Shown here: piece after piece, positions 1 to 9,770 of the stretch
How the letters are laid out: every line of letters starts with the position of its first letter
Position numbering within the stretch: the stretch's first letter is position 1
Assembly (NCBI GenBank): GCA_963833505.1
Contig: CAWHYG010000010.1
Location: 1-64,000, forward strand
Direction of reading: 5' to 3'
DNA: 64,000 nt
Origin: CAWHYG01 sp963833505
GTDB lineage: Bacteria > Eisenbacteria > RBG-16-71-46 > CAIMUX01
Notes under the pieces: generated by a model
What the model was told of the DNA's origin: nothing
The model's input: the letters and a program-made list of their open reading frames with translations, nothing else
Database searches by the model: none
Position numbers and translations under genes: made by a program

Positions 1-7
1 GCCAACA

Positions 8-46
8 CCGAGAGTTGGGGCTCGGCTGAGTATTTTGACCAAACGG
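8..46 (-). repeat. 39-bp dispersed motif, copy 1
   Basis: This stretch is the exact reverse complement of positions 28196-28234. It contains a GCCGAG/CTCGG(T) stem with an 8-nt loop. It lies just past the stop of the subtilase gene ending at 54, in the gene's sense direction. A degenerate relative lies at 15719-15750, just past another secreted-protein gene. No U-run follows, so it is not a classical terminator. It could be a 3' mRNA element or the end of a mobile element that starts outside the window. Confidence 0.6.
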
Positions 47-53
47 TAGCCGC

Positions 54-3000
54 TTACCTTCGGCCGAGGAGCACGAACTTACCGACCCGCACCTGGCCAT
101 CGGTCGACTCGGCGCGGACGAAGTACACTCCTCGGCCGACCCGCCCTGCGACATCCTGCAAGCTCACCTCATTGACGCCCGCCCGCATCGGCGTCCATGC
201 CGGCGGCGGTCCGACGCGGCGCCCCGCTGGGTCGAAAACGCTCAACCGTACGACCCTGGGGTGGCTGCTCGTCAGGGACAGTGACGCCTCTTCCGGTCGC
301 CACGCGGGCACCGGCCGAACGCCGATGGAAAAATCTGCAGCCCCGCGGGCACCCGCCTCTGGAACCCCGCTGGGCGGGGGTTCGCTGTATCCGATTACCT
401 GGTTCGAGAACCCGGACATGCACTCAACGCGGCCTTGTGCGTCTATCACGGTTGCTGCTACCGTATAGGAGTACGGCCACTGCGGTACCAGATCCGTGTC
501 ATATAAACAGGCGTAGCCGTCCGCTCCCGGCTGAAGACAGCTGGTACCCGCATGTTGCACCGTCGCGTGGTACCACGTGCCCCAGTCGCCGTTCCCGCCG
601 CAGGCGTCCATCTGACCCGCTGTGATCTCCCGGTATATCCAGTACTCCGTCGCCCCTGGGTCGTTCTTCGCCCATTGAAGCTGGCCTTCGGTATCCGACA
701 GGGCCTCAAACGTCACTTGTGTTGGCGCCTGGGGGGCCGTCACCTGCGTTCCCTGCAACGGCGTTCCAGACGCATGATACCCGGCTTCAATGCCGTGGTA
801 CATCGCGTACATCGAATAGTAGTACGGACGATGGTACAACGCGGCGATCGGCACCGAATAGTGGACGCCGTCGCTCGTGTATCTCGGGTCCCCGGGAGCG
901 AAGCTCGCCTCCTGCTGAAATTCACCCCAGCACGATGCGCTGTCGTAGATCATGAACTCGTCGATGTTCGTGGGATCGGTCACCTCCCACTGCACCGTCA
1001 TCTGCGTGTTTCCCGCCGTCACGTGGAAGTTCGCGATATCCTCGATCCCGGTGATGCCGTACAAGTTCCCAGCCTGGAGGATCGGAAAACCCGAGGGGGC
1101 GAGTGAATTATCGAGCAGCGTCTGATACAAGGCCGCCGGTTCGTAGTGGTTATCGGCCTGAAAAATGGCCGCGGATGCGGCGATCTGCGGCGTTGCCCAG
1201 GAGCTGGTAGGGGCCATGCCGGCGTCCTGGCGCCACCCGCTAGGATCCCACGGCCAAACGAGCCATAAGTCCTGAATCACGGCATAAATGTCCGCGTACG
1301 TGTGACCGGCGTTGGGCGCCCCGGCCGAGTTGACGCCGCTGCAGGACAAGACGAGGTCCTCGCCGCTCTGTATGTCCCACGCCCCAGGATAATCGTCGAA
1401 GGCGTCCTTGACCGCGAAGATCGAGTTGTGGTCGTGCCGGACGGCGTAGCAGACTGCATAGTACAGATCTCCGTCGCCCGTTCCACACATGGCCAAGCTA
1501 GTGGATATCACCCTGTAGGAGCCCAACTGCGCGCTGGCGTCGTGTATCGCCGAGGCGAAGTCTGACTCATAGAACGGTGGGTCACCCACCGAATACATGT
1601 ATACAGCGCCCCCCGGGGCCGCGCCAACTCCGCCGGATCCGTCGGATGCGGCGACGGCGAGGCCGGCACAAGCTGTGCCATGAGGGGCCATGCCATCATC
1701 TGGTGTTGCTGGATCGCTACCGTCCGTGATTATGTTGATGTGCGGATCGAGCCTGTACGCGAAGTCGACGATGGCCATAGTCACCTCAGTCTCGGGAAAC
1801 TCGTGGCCGCACCACTCATAGTCGTTCGAGAGGCCCCACTTGCCCGTGTCGACCACGTTCTGGAGCTGCCATTGCCGGGGCCAGAGCGGGTCCTGGGGTT
1901 GGTAGCACAGAGGTCCGCGTGCGAAAACAGGGGTTGCGAGAATCGCCCTTTCGACTGCGGAATTCGTAGCCACGATGCGGCGGATGGCCTCGATGGAGTA
2001 GTGATCGGCCAGGATAATGTCGTAGCTGCGCAGGAGATAAGCCAGCGGACTCGGGTCCGGGTACGTCTCTGGCCTGTTCCAGCCGCACTTCTTGATCCGC
2101 TGTACGCCGATTTGCGTGAAGAGGGCAAGAAGGGAAGGGTCGGAGCGGGAGATGTCTTCCATGCCGCAGGACCTTCTTCCCACCGGATACACCATTGCTC
2201 CTTGCCGCAGTGTCAGCGTTAATCCTGTCCGAGAATGCCCGGGCACCCGCCATGGACTGTTATCAAGCTGAATCTGGATCTGTCTGCTGCCGCCATTCGT
2301 GCCGGTGAACTCCAGGTCCGCGGTCTGCGGGGTCTGCAGGGAGTCAAGGTCGAAGGTCCAAAGGGCAGAGCTGTGCGTTGTGGTATCGACCGAAGACGGC
2401 GTGAACCGGCGGCCGTCCAGGACCAGCGCGCAGCTGGCGATCTGTGCGCGGGGGAACCCGTCGGTCAGGAACGTCCAGACCGGCGCACCGCGGATGATCG
2501 TGGCCGGCAGAACCCTGAGAGAATCGAGTGTACTGCCGCCCGATTCCGGGAGACTCGGCTGACGCCCATTGGCCACGTTGGGTTGCAGCCCGCCGGTGCA
2601 GCTCGGCACGTACCCGGCCATTCCGAACCCGAGACTTCCGTAGTCCGCGATCGGATCCATCACGCCCGGCTTGCTGTCATCGACGAAGTACCCGCCCTGT
2701 TCCGGGTGTGGTATGAGCGCGAAGGTCGCCGGGTTCCCGTAGTAGTTGTAGCCGGCAAACCAGTAGACCTCAGTCATGAGGCCGGTCTGGGCGGTGTTCC
2801 AGAGGATGGACGTTCCGGTGCTGTCGGCCGGCCAGCCGTTCATGGCGAGCTGGAAGTCCGCGCAGGGACCGAGCGCGCGGATGACGACTCCGGTCGAGTC
2901 CCCGTAGGAGTCGTCATAGTCGATGCCAAAAGTCAGTCCCTTGAGGCGTGGACTGGACCCCGGCGGGAAGGCGGCGAAGACCTTCCAGACCTTGAGGGAG

Positions 3001-3194
3001 TCGGAGGTGGCGTTGTCGATCTCCGACACGACCGCGCCGCACGAATCGGGCACGGTCCCTCGGCCACATTCGTTGATCCCTTCGTAGGTCAGGTTCGCAG
3101 AGTGCACCAAGAGCACGCCGCCGGCATTCGGGCCGGCCAGAACGAGTGAAGGCAGCAGGACGAGAATCCCAAGGGACAAACCGATGCTTTTCAC
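54..3194 (-). CDS. Secreted subtilisin-like (S8) serine protease with C-terminal FlgD/T9SS-like domain
   Basis: The 1046-residue protein starts at GTG 3194, 7 nt after a GAGGGGAG ribosome-binding site; the same GTG and signal peptide (KSIGLSLG...LAGPNAGG) recur in the paralogs. Residues 1-23 form a signal peptide. Residues ~25-220 are the N-terminal domain shared with the other subtilases here (SSPRLKGLTFGIDYD, LWNTAQT, HPEQGGYF). The S8 triad is visible: Asp in AIVDFAY (~473), His in PHGTACAG (~503), Ser in TSSWATPQIA (~664), replacing the usual GTSMA. Fibronectin-III-like segments lie at ~700-930. The last ~80 residues form a beta-rich sorting-type domain (SVFDPAGRRVG, GVYFVRA). Unlike its paralogs it has no beta-helix gene directly downstream inside the window. 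Substrate unknown; extracellular or cell-surface location inferred. Confidence 0.85.
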   Translation of the reverse strand: MKSIGLSLGILVLLPSLVLAGPNAGGVLLVHSANLTYEGINECGRGTVPDSCGAVVSEIDNATSDSLKVWKVFAAFPPGSSPRLKGLTFGIDYDDSYGDSTGVVIRALGPCADFQLAMNGWPADSTGTSILWNTAQTGLMTEVYWFAGYNYYGNPATFALIPHPEQGGYFVDDSKPGVMDPIADYGSLGFGMAGYVPSCTGGLQPNVANGRQPSLPESGGSTLDSLRVLPATIIRGAPVWTFLTDGFPRAQIASCALVLDGRRFTPSSVDTTTHSSALWTFDLDSLQTPQTADLEFTGTNGGSRQIQIQLDNSPWRVPGHSRTGLTLTLRQGAMVYPVGRRSCGMEDISRSDPSLLALFTQIGVQRIKKCGWNRPETYPDPSPLAYLLRSYDIILADHYSIEAIRRIVATNSAVERAILATPVFARGPLCYQPQDPLWPRQWQLQNVVDTGKWGLSNDYEWCGHEFPETEVTMAIVDFAYRLDPHINIITDGSDPATPDDGMAPHGTACAGLAVAASDGSGGVGAAPGGAVYMYSVGDPPFYESDFASAIHDASAQLGSYRVISTSLAMCGTGDGDLYYAVCYAVRHDHNSIFAVKDAFDDYPGAWDIQSGEDLVLSCSGVNSAGAPNAGHTYADIYAVIQDLWLVWPWDPSGWRQDAGMAPTSSWATPQIAASAAIFQADNHYEPAALYQTLLDNSLAPSGFPILQAGNLYGITGIEDIANFHVTAGNTQMTVQWEVTDPTNIDEFMIYDSASCWGEFQQEASFAPGDPRYTSDGVHYSVPIAALYHRPYYYSMYAMYHGIEAGYHASGTPLQGTQVTAPQAPTQVTFEALSDTEGQLQWAKNDPGATEYWIYREITAGQMDACGGNGDWGTWYHATVQHAGTSCLQPGADGYACLYDTDLVPQWPYSYTVAATVIDAQGRVECMSGFSNQVIGYSEPPPSGVPEAGARGAADFSIGVRPVPAWRPEEASLSLTSSHPRVVRLSVFDPAGRRVGPPPAWTPMRAGVNEVSLQDVAGRVGRGVYFVRAESTDGQVRVGKFVLLGRR

Positions 3195-3561
3195 GTGAGA
3201 CTCCCCTCTGGACCGCGGTGAGGTTTTCACCGCTGGGGTCCATGGCGACCGGGCCAACCGACGGCTGACGACTTGGTCCTGGCCCCCGAGCAAAGATGTG
3301 TTTGGCCAGGCAGGGGGCCGGGGAGGCCGGGGTGCTTCCGCGAAAGGAGCCTGGAGGGAATCGAGGCGACGACCTCGAGCTGAAGAGTCGGCAAGCGATT
3401 CAGACTGCTGGCGACCAGGAACACTCATGGCAACCTCGTCACCCCGGGTGCGCACTCCGGGCGCGCACGACCAGAAGACCAGGCGAGCTGCTCCGTGGTC
3501 CCACCGGAGCAACCGTCTCTTCGTCCGAGAAGAGCATAGGGACGGAGACTTCCAACTTCAA
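3195..3561 (-). promoter_or_regulatory. Sigma-70-type promoter and ~330-nt conserved leader, copy A
   Basis: The -35 TTGAAG (3556-3561) and -10 TATGCT (3533-3538) are separated by exactly 17 bp. A conserved GGACGAAG starts 7 nt after the -10 (3526) and is the likely transcript start. The leader contains a 9-bp hairpin (arms 3487-3495 and 3505-3513, loop GTGGGACCA in transcript sense), a second hairpin (3448-3453 with 3463-3468), then GACGAGGTTGCC and an ATG at 3428. That ATG opens a reading frame (MSVPGRQQSES...) in frame with the protease here, so a 78-residue extension is formally possible. Related leaders occur at 11405-11839, 20394-20783 and 29766-30210. Confidence 0.75.
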
Positions 3562-4059
3562 GCGGAATCGTACGGGCTGAAAGTGTGGGCGAGGGCCGGG
3601 TCCGCTGGAAACTCCATGGCACGATCCGGGAGGCGTGCGGGCAAATGGCGGGATCGGCCCACGTGCGGAGGCCATGGCGCATGGAAGCCGGGGCGGTCCC
3701 GCTGGTTTCCGTCCCGGCTGGCAGGACGGAGTGGCTTTAAGGCAGGCGGAGTCGAGCCTCCAGACATGGCTGGCGACCTTCCTGGGGGCATGGGTCAAGT
3801 GGGGTGGCATTTTGGGCGCTGGTTCGGCCCTCGACGGAACCATTTGTGCGGCAACGCCTTACCGGACAGAGAGTAGTTGCCCCAGCGGCGGGATGAGGTT
3901 AGTAAAGAGGGGTCAAACGGGGAGCCATCTTATTGCTGTACAATCCGTTACGACGATTTCGGTTGACGCCCACCCGGAATCGACCACCTGTCCCTCCCAT
4001 AAACCCCGTCCACGTTGGCATACTTGCAGTTAGGGCGGAGCACGGATAGGGTGTGATCC
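3562..4059. other. Intergenic region with upstream conserved block
   Basis: No gene is seen here. Positions 3700-3940 are related to 11970-12222 upstream of leader copy B. The best-kept part is 3892-3937 (AGTAAAGAGGGGTCAAA, GGGGAGCCA) against 12178-12222. The block may be an ancestral part of the promoter region, or the 3' end of something lost. The rest up to 4059 probably belongs to the left end of the transposase locus that follows. Confidence 0.4.
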
Positions 4060-5079
4060 ATGCTCTACGTCATCCTCCGAACCTTGATTTCCGCGTTTCG
4101 GTCCCAGGGCGCCCTGGCCGTCGAGAACCTGGCGCTGCGCCATCAACTCAACGTCCTGCAGCGGACTGCCAAGAAACCGCGGTTTCGCCGGAGCGATCGC
4201 CTCCTTTGGATCCTGTTGCTCCGGTTTTGGAAGGGCTGGCGGGAATCGCTGGCGCTCGTCCAGCCCGCGACGGTCATCCGCTGGCACCGGGCAGGGTTCC
4301 GGTTCTACTGGCGATGGAAGAGCCGACCGAAGCGACCCGGCAGGCCGCAGGTGCCGCGGGAGATCAGGGAGCTGATCGGCAACATGTCGGAGGCCAACCC
4401 TCTGTGGGGAGCGCCGAGGATCCACGGGGAGCTCCTTAAGCTCGGGATCGAGATCAGCCAGGCCGCGGTCTCGAAGTACATGAGCCGCCGTAGGAAGCCG
4501 CCGTCGCAGACCTGGCGCACGTTCTTGGAGAATCACGCGAAGGACATCGTTTCGATCGACTTCTTCACGGTGCCGACGGCGACGTTCCGGGTTCTCTTCG
4601 TCTTCGTGATGCTGAGCAACGTCCGGCGGCGAGTCGTCCACTTCAACGTGACCGCCGCGCCGAGCGCGTTCTGGACCGGTCAGCAGATGGTCGAGGCGTT
4701 TCCGTGGGACACCATGCCGCGGTTCGTCCTGAGGGATCGGGATGGAGCCTATGGCAAGGAGTTCAGGCAGCGGGTCTGCGGCATGGGGATCGAGGAGGTC
4801 GTGATCGCAGCCAACTCTCCGTGGCAGAACCCATACGTGGAGCGGATGATCGGCTCGATTCGGCGAGAGTGCTTGGACCACGTGATCGTCGTCAGCGAGA
4901 GGCAGCTGCGACGGATACTCAAGGAGTACTTCGCCTACTACCACGGATCGAGGACGCACCTGGGTCTGGACAAGGACTGCCCAGAGCCGAGGCAGGTCGA
5001 GCTACCTGATCGGGGATCGATCCGATCGGAGCCGATGGTAGGCGGCCTGCACCACAGGTACCTTCGCCAGGCGGCGTAA
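4060..5079 (+). CDS. DDE/rve-type transposase (integrase core), IS3/IS481-like, stand-alone
   Basis: The 339-residue protein has an N-terminal hydrophobic/HTH segment (LAVENLALRHQLNVLQR) and a linker with HTH_21-type sequence (NPLWGAPRIHGELLKLGI, ~110-130). The catalytic core shows Asp in SIDFFTV (~166), Asp in VLRDRDGAYG (~226) and Glu in NPYVERMIGS (~260). The C-terminus GGLHHRYLRQAA is shared with the transposases at 14410 and 28342, so the three are diverged members of one family. No second ORF or clear terminal repeats were found. The 250 bp downstream (5080-5329) hold no gene and end exactly where the inverted duplication begins. Confidence 0.85.
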   Translation: MLYVILRTLISAFRSQGALAVENLALRHQLNVLQRTAKKPRFRRSDRLLWILLLRFWKGWRESLALVQPATVIRWHRAGFRFYWRWKSRPKRPGRPQVPREIRELIGNMSEANPLWGAPRIHGELLKLGIEISQAAVSKYMSRRRKPPSQTWRTFLENHAKDIVSIDFFTVPTATFRVLFVFVMLSNVRRRVVHFNVTAAPSAFWTGQQMVEAFPWDTMPRFVLRDRDGAYGKEFRQRVCGMGIEEVVIAANSPWQNPYVERMIGSIRRECLDHVIVVSERQLRRILKEYFAYYHGSRTHLGLDKDCPEPRQVELPDRGSIRSEPMVGGLHHRYLRQAA

Positions 5080-5361
5080 TCGGCGCCGACTTCCTGAGAT
5101 TCCAAGACGGCCTGAGTATCGGCGGGTCCCTGGCCACGGATCGAAGGAACGACGCTTGGATGTGAGGAAGTCTGGCGGAGTACGATTGGATGCAGCGGAA
5201 TCGCGGCTGCCCGCGACGCCGATAGACCGGGCCGTGGTCGGATGAGGTTTGTGGAAGGGACAACCAGCGAGAAGCGTCCGGTTGGGCGCGACCACGGAAA
5301 CGGGCGCAAATGCGACCGGGTCAACCGACGTTAGGTCCACCCCTGTCCGTGGAAATCCAGG

Positions 5362-6723
5362 CTAGTGAAAGTGGAGCTTCACCCGTCCCCAAGTGAGCGT
5401 TTGGACCCGGGTGTCCCCGCACCCGACGCCGAACTCGCCGATCTGCCCGCAGCCGGCCGGGCTGTTCCCGTTCGCGCAGGGGCTGGTCGCCGCAATCTGG
5501 AAGTCCCCGTCCGTCGGACCGCAGAACTGCGGATCTGCCGCGATGTTGTTTTGCAGCGTGTAGCCCTGGCCGAACGGTCCCATGGCGGTCGGGAACGCGT
5601 CGTTGCACTGCACCTGGCCCCCGGCTCCGTCGTAGAGCTGGACCAAGCTCTCGTAGAAGATGTTGTTCGCAATCACGGCGGACGTGCCTCCCCCGTCCGA
5701 GAACAGCCCGCACCCGACAAACGTGTTCCGCTCAACGTCGATTCCCTGATTCGGGCAGAGGAGCTGGACCGTCGGATTGGCGCCGGGCCCCTGGTAGGCG
5801 CTGTCCCAGAGCAGGTTGTCGTGGATGGAGATGGTGTCGTACGGAAACGGCGGGTCGGAAATGCCCGCGTACGTGAACCCGATGGACGTTGCCGCCGGCA
5901 CCGGGCCCGTGTCAATGAACTGATTGTGCTCGACGATGGCGTTGCTCACATCGACAAACCAGATGCTTGGACCGATATCCGTTGCGTGCGCCCGGAAAAC
6001 ACACCCGTCGACATCAGCATTGTTTGCATTCAGGTCGATCGCACAGGTGCCCTCGGTAACCATGTCGAACTCGCAATCATCAATTTCCGCGTTAAGGGCC
6101 TCGCTGGCGACCATACCCTCGCCCTCCCCCGCGCAGCAGTTATTACTGAAGGTACAGGAATGGATCCGCATGTGATCCACCGTGTTCGCGTTGAGTACGG
6201 ATCCTACACCAAACTGAAACGGGGTGTTGTCCTGGAACGTGCAGTCGGAAATGTCCAGATCGGGAAACGGTCTGTCCGAATTATAAGTCCAGTTGATGGC
6301 CCCGCCGGTGGTAAATCCCTCCCAAGTCGTCCCTTGGCCGTGCTGAAACGTCAGTCCGCGCAGGACGAGTGAACCCGCCGTGTACTCGGAGGAGTAGATG
6401 ATGGACCCCTGTCGGCCCGGGATCGGCAAGTCGCCGTCCAGCACGGTCGCGCCGGCCCCCTCCGTGCCGACAAACGTGAGGGTCTTGTCGTCCGTCGAGA
6501 TGTGCTCATAATACGTGCCAGGGCCGATCAGGAGCGAATCACCGGACGCGGCCTGCTGCACGATGGCGCCGATCTGGTCTCTCTGAACGCTGGGATCGTG
6601 CTGGATGATCCATGTTCGGGCCAGGGAGGCGGCCGGCGTTGCGAGGGCCAGTGCCAGCAGGAATCCTGACCTGACGGCGACCCGGGGCGTCGATCGGAAT
6701 GCGGTGCATCGATGCGTATTCAT
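5362..6723 (-). CDS. Secreted right-handed parallel beta-helix repeat protein
   Basis: The 453-residue protein starts at ATG 6723 behind GAGGTGAG. A signal peptide (FLLALALATPAASLA) is followed by RTWIIQHDPS. Residues ~45-95 show the start typical of pectate-lyase/NosD-like helices (GSDSLLIGPGTYYEHIS-type). Repeated beta-strand rungs follow (LVLRGLTFQHG, DLDISDCTFQDN, MRIHSCTFSNN, IDDCEFDM, DVERNTFVGCG). The tail ACANGNSPAGCGQIGEFGVGC is shared with the paralog at 15745. It lies 77 bp downstream of the subtilase 6801-9759 on the same strand, so the two are probably one operon. A near-identical copy sits at 35015-36376. No catalytic site is evident; carbohydrate or surface binding is inference. 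Confidence 0.8.
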   Translation of the reverse strand: MNTHRCTAFRSTPRVAVRSGFLLALALATPAASLARTWIIQHDPSVQRDQIGAIVQQAASGDSLLIGPGTYYEHISTDDKTLTFVGTEGAGATVLDGDLPIPGRQGSIIYSSEYTAGSLVLRGLTFQHGQGTTWEGFTTGGAINWTYNSDRPFPDLDISDCTFQDNTPFQFGVGSVLNANTVDHMRIHSCTFSNNCCAGEGEGMVASEALNAEIDDCEFDMVTEGTCAIDLNANNADVDGCVFRAHATDIGPSIWFVDVSNAIVEHNQFIDTGPVPAATSIGFTYAGISDPPFPYDTISIHDNLLWDSAYQGPGANPTVQLLCPNQGIDVERNTFVGCGLFSDGGGTSAVIANNIFYESLVQLYDGAGGQVQCNDAFPTAMGPFGQGYTLQNNIAADPQFCGPTDGDFQIAATSPCANGNSPAGCGQIGEFGVGCGDTRVQTLTWGRVKLHFH

Positions 6724-6800
6724 CAGCTCACCTCGTAGTATCTACTTCCAGTCCTCTCGAACGCCCCGGGCAAGCCTTGTCGCGTCGTCACGTCACGGCG

Positions 6801-9759
6801 TTAGTCAACGAGCACCATTCGGCGGCTGACCGACCCGTGATCGGACCGCGCCCGAAGCCAATAGAGCCCCCGAGCGACTTTTCGGCCCCGGTCATCCCGG
6901 CCATCCCAGACGTAGGTCTGGCGGCCCTGCGTCCAGTGAAATCTGCCGCTCTCCCGCACTACGCGCCCCACCACGTCCAGGATCTGAACGTCGACGTCCA
7001 TCTGTGCCGGCACCCACAGGACAGCCTTGAGAGGCGGAGTAACGGGGTTTGCGTACGGCCGGATCTCCAGCGCAGTCCTGCCCGCTTGACCGCGGCCCCA
7101 CGCGGTCGACGGCCGCCATGCCACTGTTGTAGCACATCCTTACGTTGTTCTCGCCGACGAGGTAGACGAGTCGGCCAGTCTGCGGATTGCGGAAAGCGTA
7201 GTCGAACCCGAAGATGGTCGCCCAGCCTGAGAGCGAGAACGGGCCGATGTAGCAGTCCGGCACGAATCCACGTGCGCGCGCTTGGTGCAGGCGCGAAGGG
7301 TAATCGGCGCTGTAGCTGGGACGCGTGTTCGTGCCCTGCCGACGAACCGACCAGATCGGATACCCTGGCTCGGGGTTCTGGATCTCCTCGCTTGCCCTGA
7401 ATTCGATCCACGTGGTGTCCGCTACGACGAAACTATCCACACGCACGTAGGACCAATTGCGGCCATGGGGATCGCCTTTGTAGGCACAGGCCCCGGGGAA
7501 CGTCGATCCGGCACGGAGGAACGAGGCGGCCGCCCCAACATCGAGAGTGCCTTTGCCGTACCAACTGCGCGGGCACGTCGTGCAGAGCGAGTCCGCCTGC
7601 CGCGGATCCGACGCGAACCCGCGGGCGGTGCCAGTCAACAGCCCGACGGCGTCGTCATTCGTCAGGGTATCTGCCCTCTGATGCGCGATCGACTGCAGAA
7701 GCGCGATGGATCCGGCGACTTGAGCGGACGCGCCTGAGCACTGCCCCGTGGTCGTGCCGTACCAGTAACTTGTAGTATCTTTCCCGACGATGCACAGAGC
7801 TTTCTGCGCCACGGTTGTCATCATGACAGGTGACGCAGGCGCGCAGATCTGGACCATCCCCCGCAGGGAATCGCTTGGCTGGTCCGTCGGGCCTACGGCC
7901 GTGCCCCCGTGACGAGAGTGCCTTCCCGGTCCGCTGTTGAATCGATAGCAGGAGCTGTGATAGCCCCAAAGATCGCCCCTGTAGTTGATTCCACCGGTGC
8001 CGACGACGAAGGGGATGAGAGCTGGGTAGAAGCGTTGGGCGGTCGTGTAGCTGCTGTCGACGGAGGAAGCGACCAGCGCGATGTTCGATTGGTAGGCCCG
8101 CGCCAGGACATCGGTCACTTCGGTCGGTGGATCACCAAGAACGTCAAATGGAAAATTGAGAACCCGGAGGGTCTTGCCGGTCAGCCCAAGCCCGAGGGAG
8201 TTGGAAACTCGAGCATACCATAACGTGGGGTCTATATTCGCGCAACCAGGGTCTGGCGGATTGGCCGGGCATTCGCACAACTGGTCGGACACCTCGATGT
8301 CCAACAGCGAGCAGTTCCCACACACACCCGCGACTCCTCGGAGGTTGTTGGTCAGCGCCGCCTCCAGTCCCGCCATTTCGGTGCCGTGGGGATAGCACCA
8401 GTCGGCGCTCGGATGCACCTGGATCTTCTGCCGGTCGGAGTACGACAGCGGAATCACTCGCAGGTCCGGGTGCCCGCTTACGTACTGCATCCCGCCGTAG
8501 ATTCCGGTGTCCACCTCTCCGATAACCACAGTCGAATCCCCGTATCCCTGCGCATACGACCAAGCCTCCTCCGCGCCGATGTCGCAGTGGCGGACGGCGT
8601 CGCCACAGTAGGGATTTGTCCTCAAGTCGTCGTTCCTCAGGTTCCAGGAGGCGCTGGAATCGTAGTTGCAGTAGGCGATGTAGAACGAATCGTTCGGGGC
8701 CTGGACGAAACCAGGCGCATTACTGAGCAGGCTGGCGATCCCGACCCCACGGGTCCGGAGAAGCGGTTCGATGGCGCTCTGGGCATCGGGCACCGTCGGA
8801 TAGGCGAGATGGTAGTAACAGGAAATGTCGGCCAGGAGGACCCGATGGCCGTCCGTGTCGAATCCAACCGTGTCCGCCAGCGTCATGCCGGGAAACGCCT
8901 TCTGGATCGTCGTTGCCCCGGTGCCTTCGATGCTCTGCCGGAGGTTCGCGTCGTTGAACGTCACGGATCCGATCGGGACGGGCTGCGTCTCGTTCGGGTC
9001 AAAGGTGATCGCCTGCGGATCGAGGTAGACTGAGACCTGATTCGTCGGCGTGGGCTCCGGCGGCGCGCCGCCCGTGGGTGCTTCGCCCCCGGCGTCCAGG
9101 CTGTCCGGAGGTTGGTCGTCGTTTGGTTCGCTCTGGTGGATCCAGTTCACTCCGTTCTGGCCGCCCTGGTCCACGGGACAGGGCAACTTCCCAACCGTCC
9201 CAAACCCAATCGCTCCGTAGGCCGCAATTGGATCCAGCGCCGATGGCTTCCCGTCGTCGGCGAAGTACCCTCCCTGGTCGGGATGCGGGACCAACGCCAG
9301 TGAGGTGCTGTCCCCGGCCGTGTAGCTGTAGGCGTAGCCCTGAAACCAGTACGCCTCCACCATATTCGAGGTCTGCGCGGTGTTCCAGAGCATGCTCGTC
9401 CCACTTCCCGAGCCAGGCCACCCCGGACCCGCCAGTTCGAAGTCGCCGCACTTGCCCCAGCTCGAGAGCACGAACTTCGCCGGGTCGTAACTGATCCCGA
9501 ACGTGAGACCCATCAGTCTCGGCGATGAAGCCGGCGGAAACACGGCCCAAACATGGAACGCCGTGGTGGTCGGATTCCACATCGGAAGAGTCACTACGGA
9601 AAGGGAGCACGCGGCGAGAGGCACAGCGCCGCAGTAGCTGGAGTCCGCGACGGCCGTTGTATCGGCGTCGAGGAAGAGCACACCGCCGGCGTTCGGGCCA
9701 GCCAAAACGAGTGCAGGCAGCAGGACGAGATTCCCAAGGGACAAACCGATGCTTTTCAC
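6801..9759 (-). pseudogene. Secreted subtilisin-like protease, frameshifted before its C-terminal sorting domain (left copy)
   Basis: The start is GTG 9759 (KSIGLSLGNLVLLPALVLAGPNAGG signal region). The triad is intact: Asp in GEVDTGIYGG (~417), His in YPHGTEMAG (~457), Ser in QCSGASAQVAG (~675). After NVRMCYN (about 7124-7131) the frame breaks. The native frame runs to a stop at 6892 with a nonsense tail. The next frame down to 6801 encodes VAWRPST, then RPYANPV, DVVGRVVRESG, VWDGRDDRGRKV and MVLVD, the FlgD-like domain kept in the intact paralog 17358-20393. Removing one base restores MCYTVAW against MCYAVAT in the paralog. The right copy carries the same shift. The protein is either made without its sorting domain or depends on recoding; simple decay is more likely. 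Confidence 0.8.
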
Positions 9760-9770
9760 GTGAGCCACCC

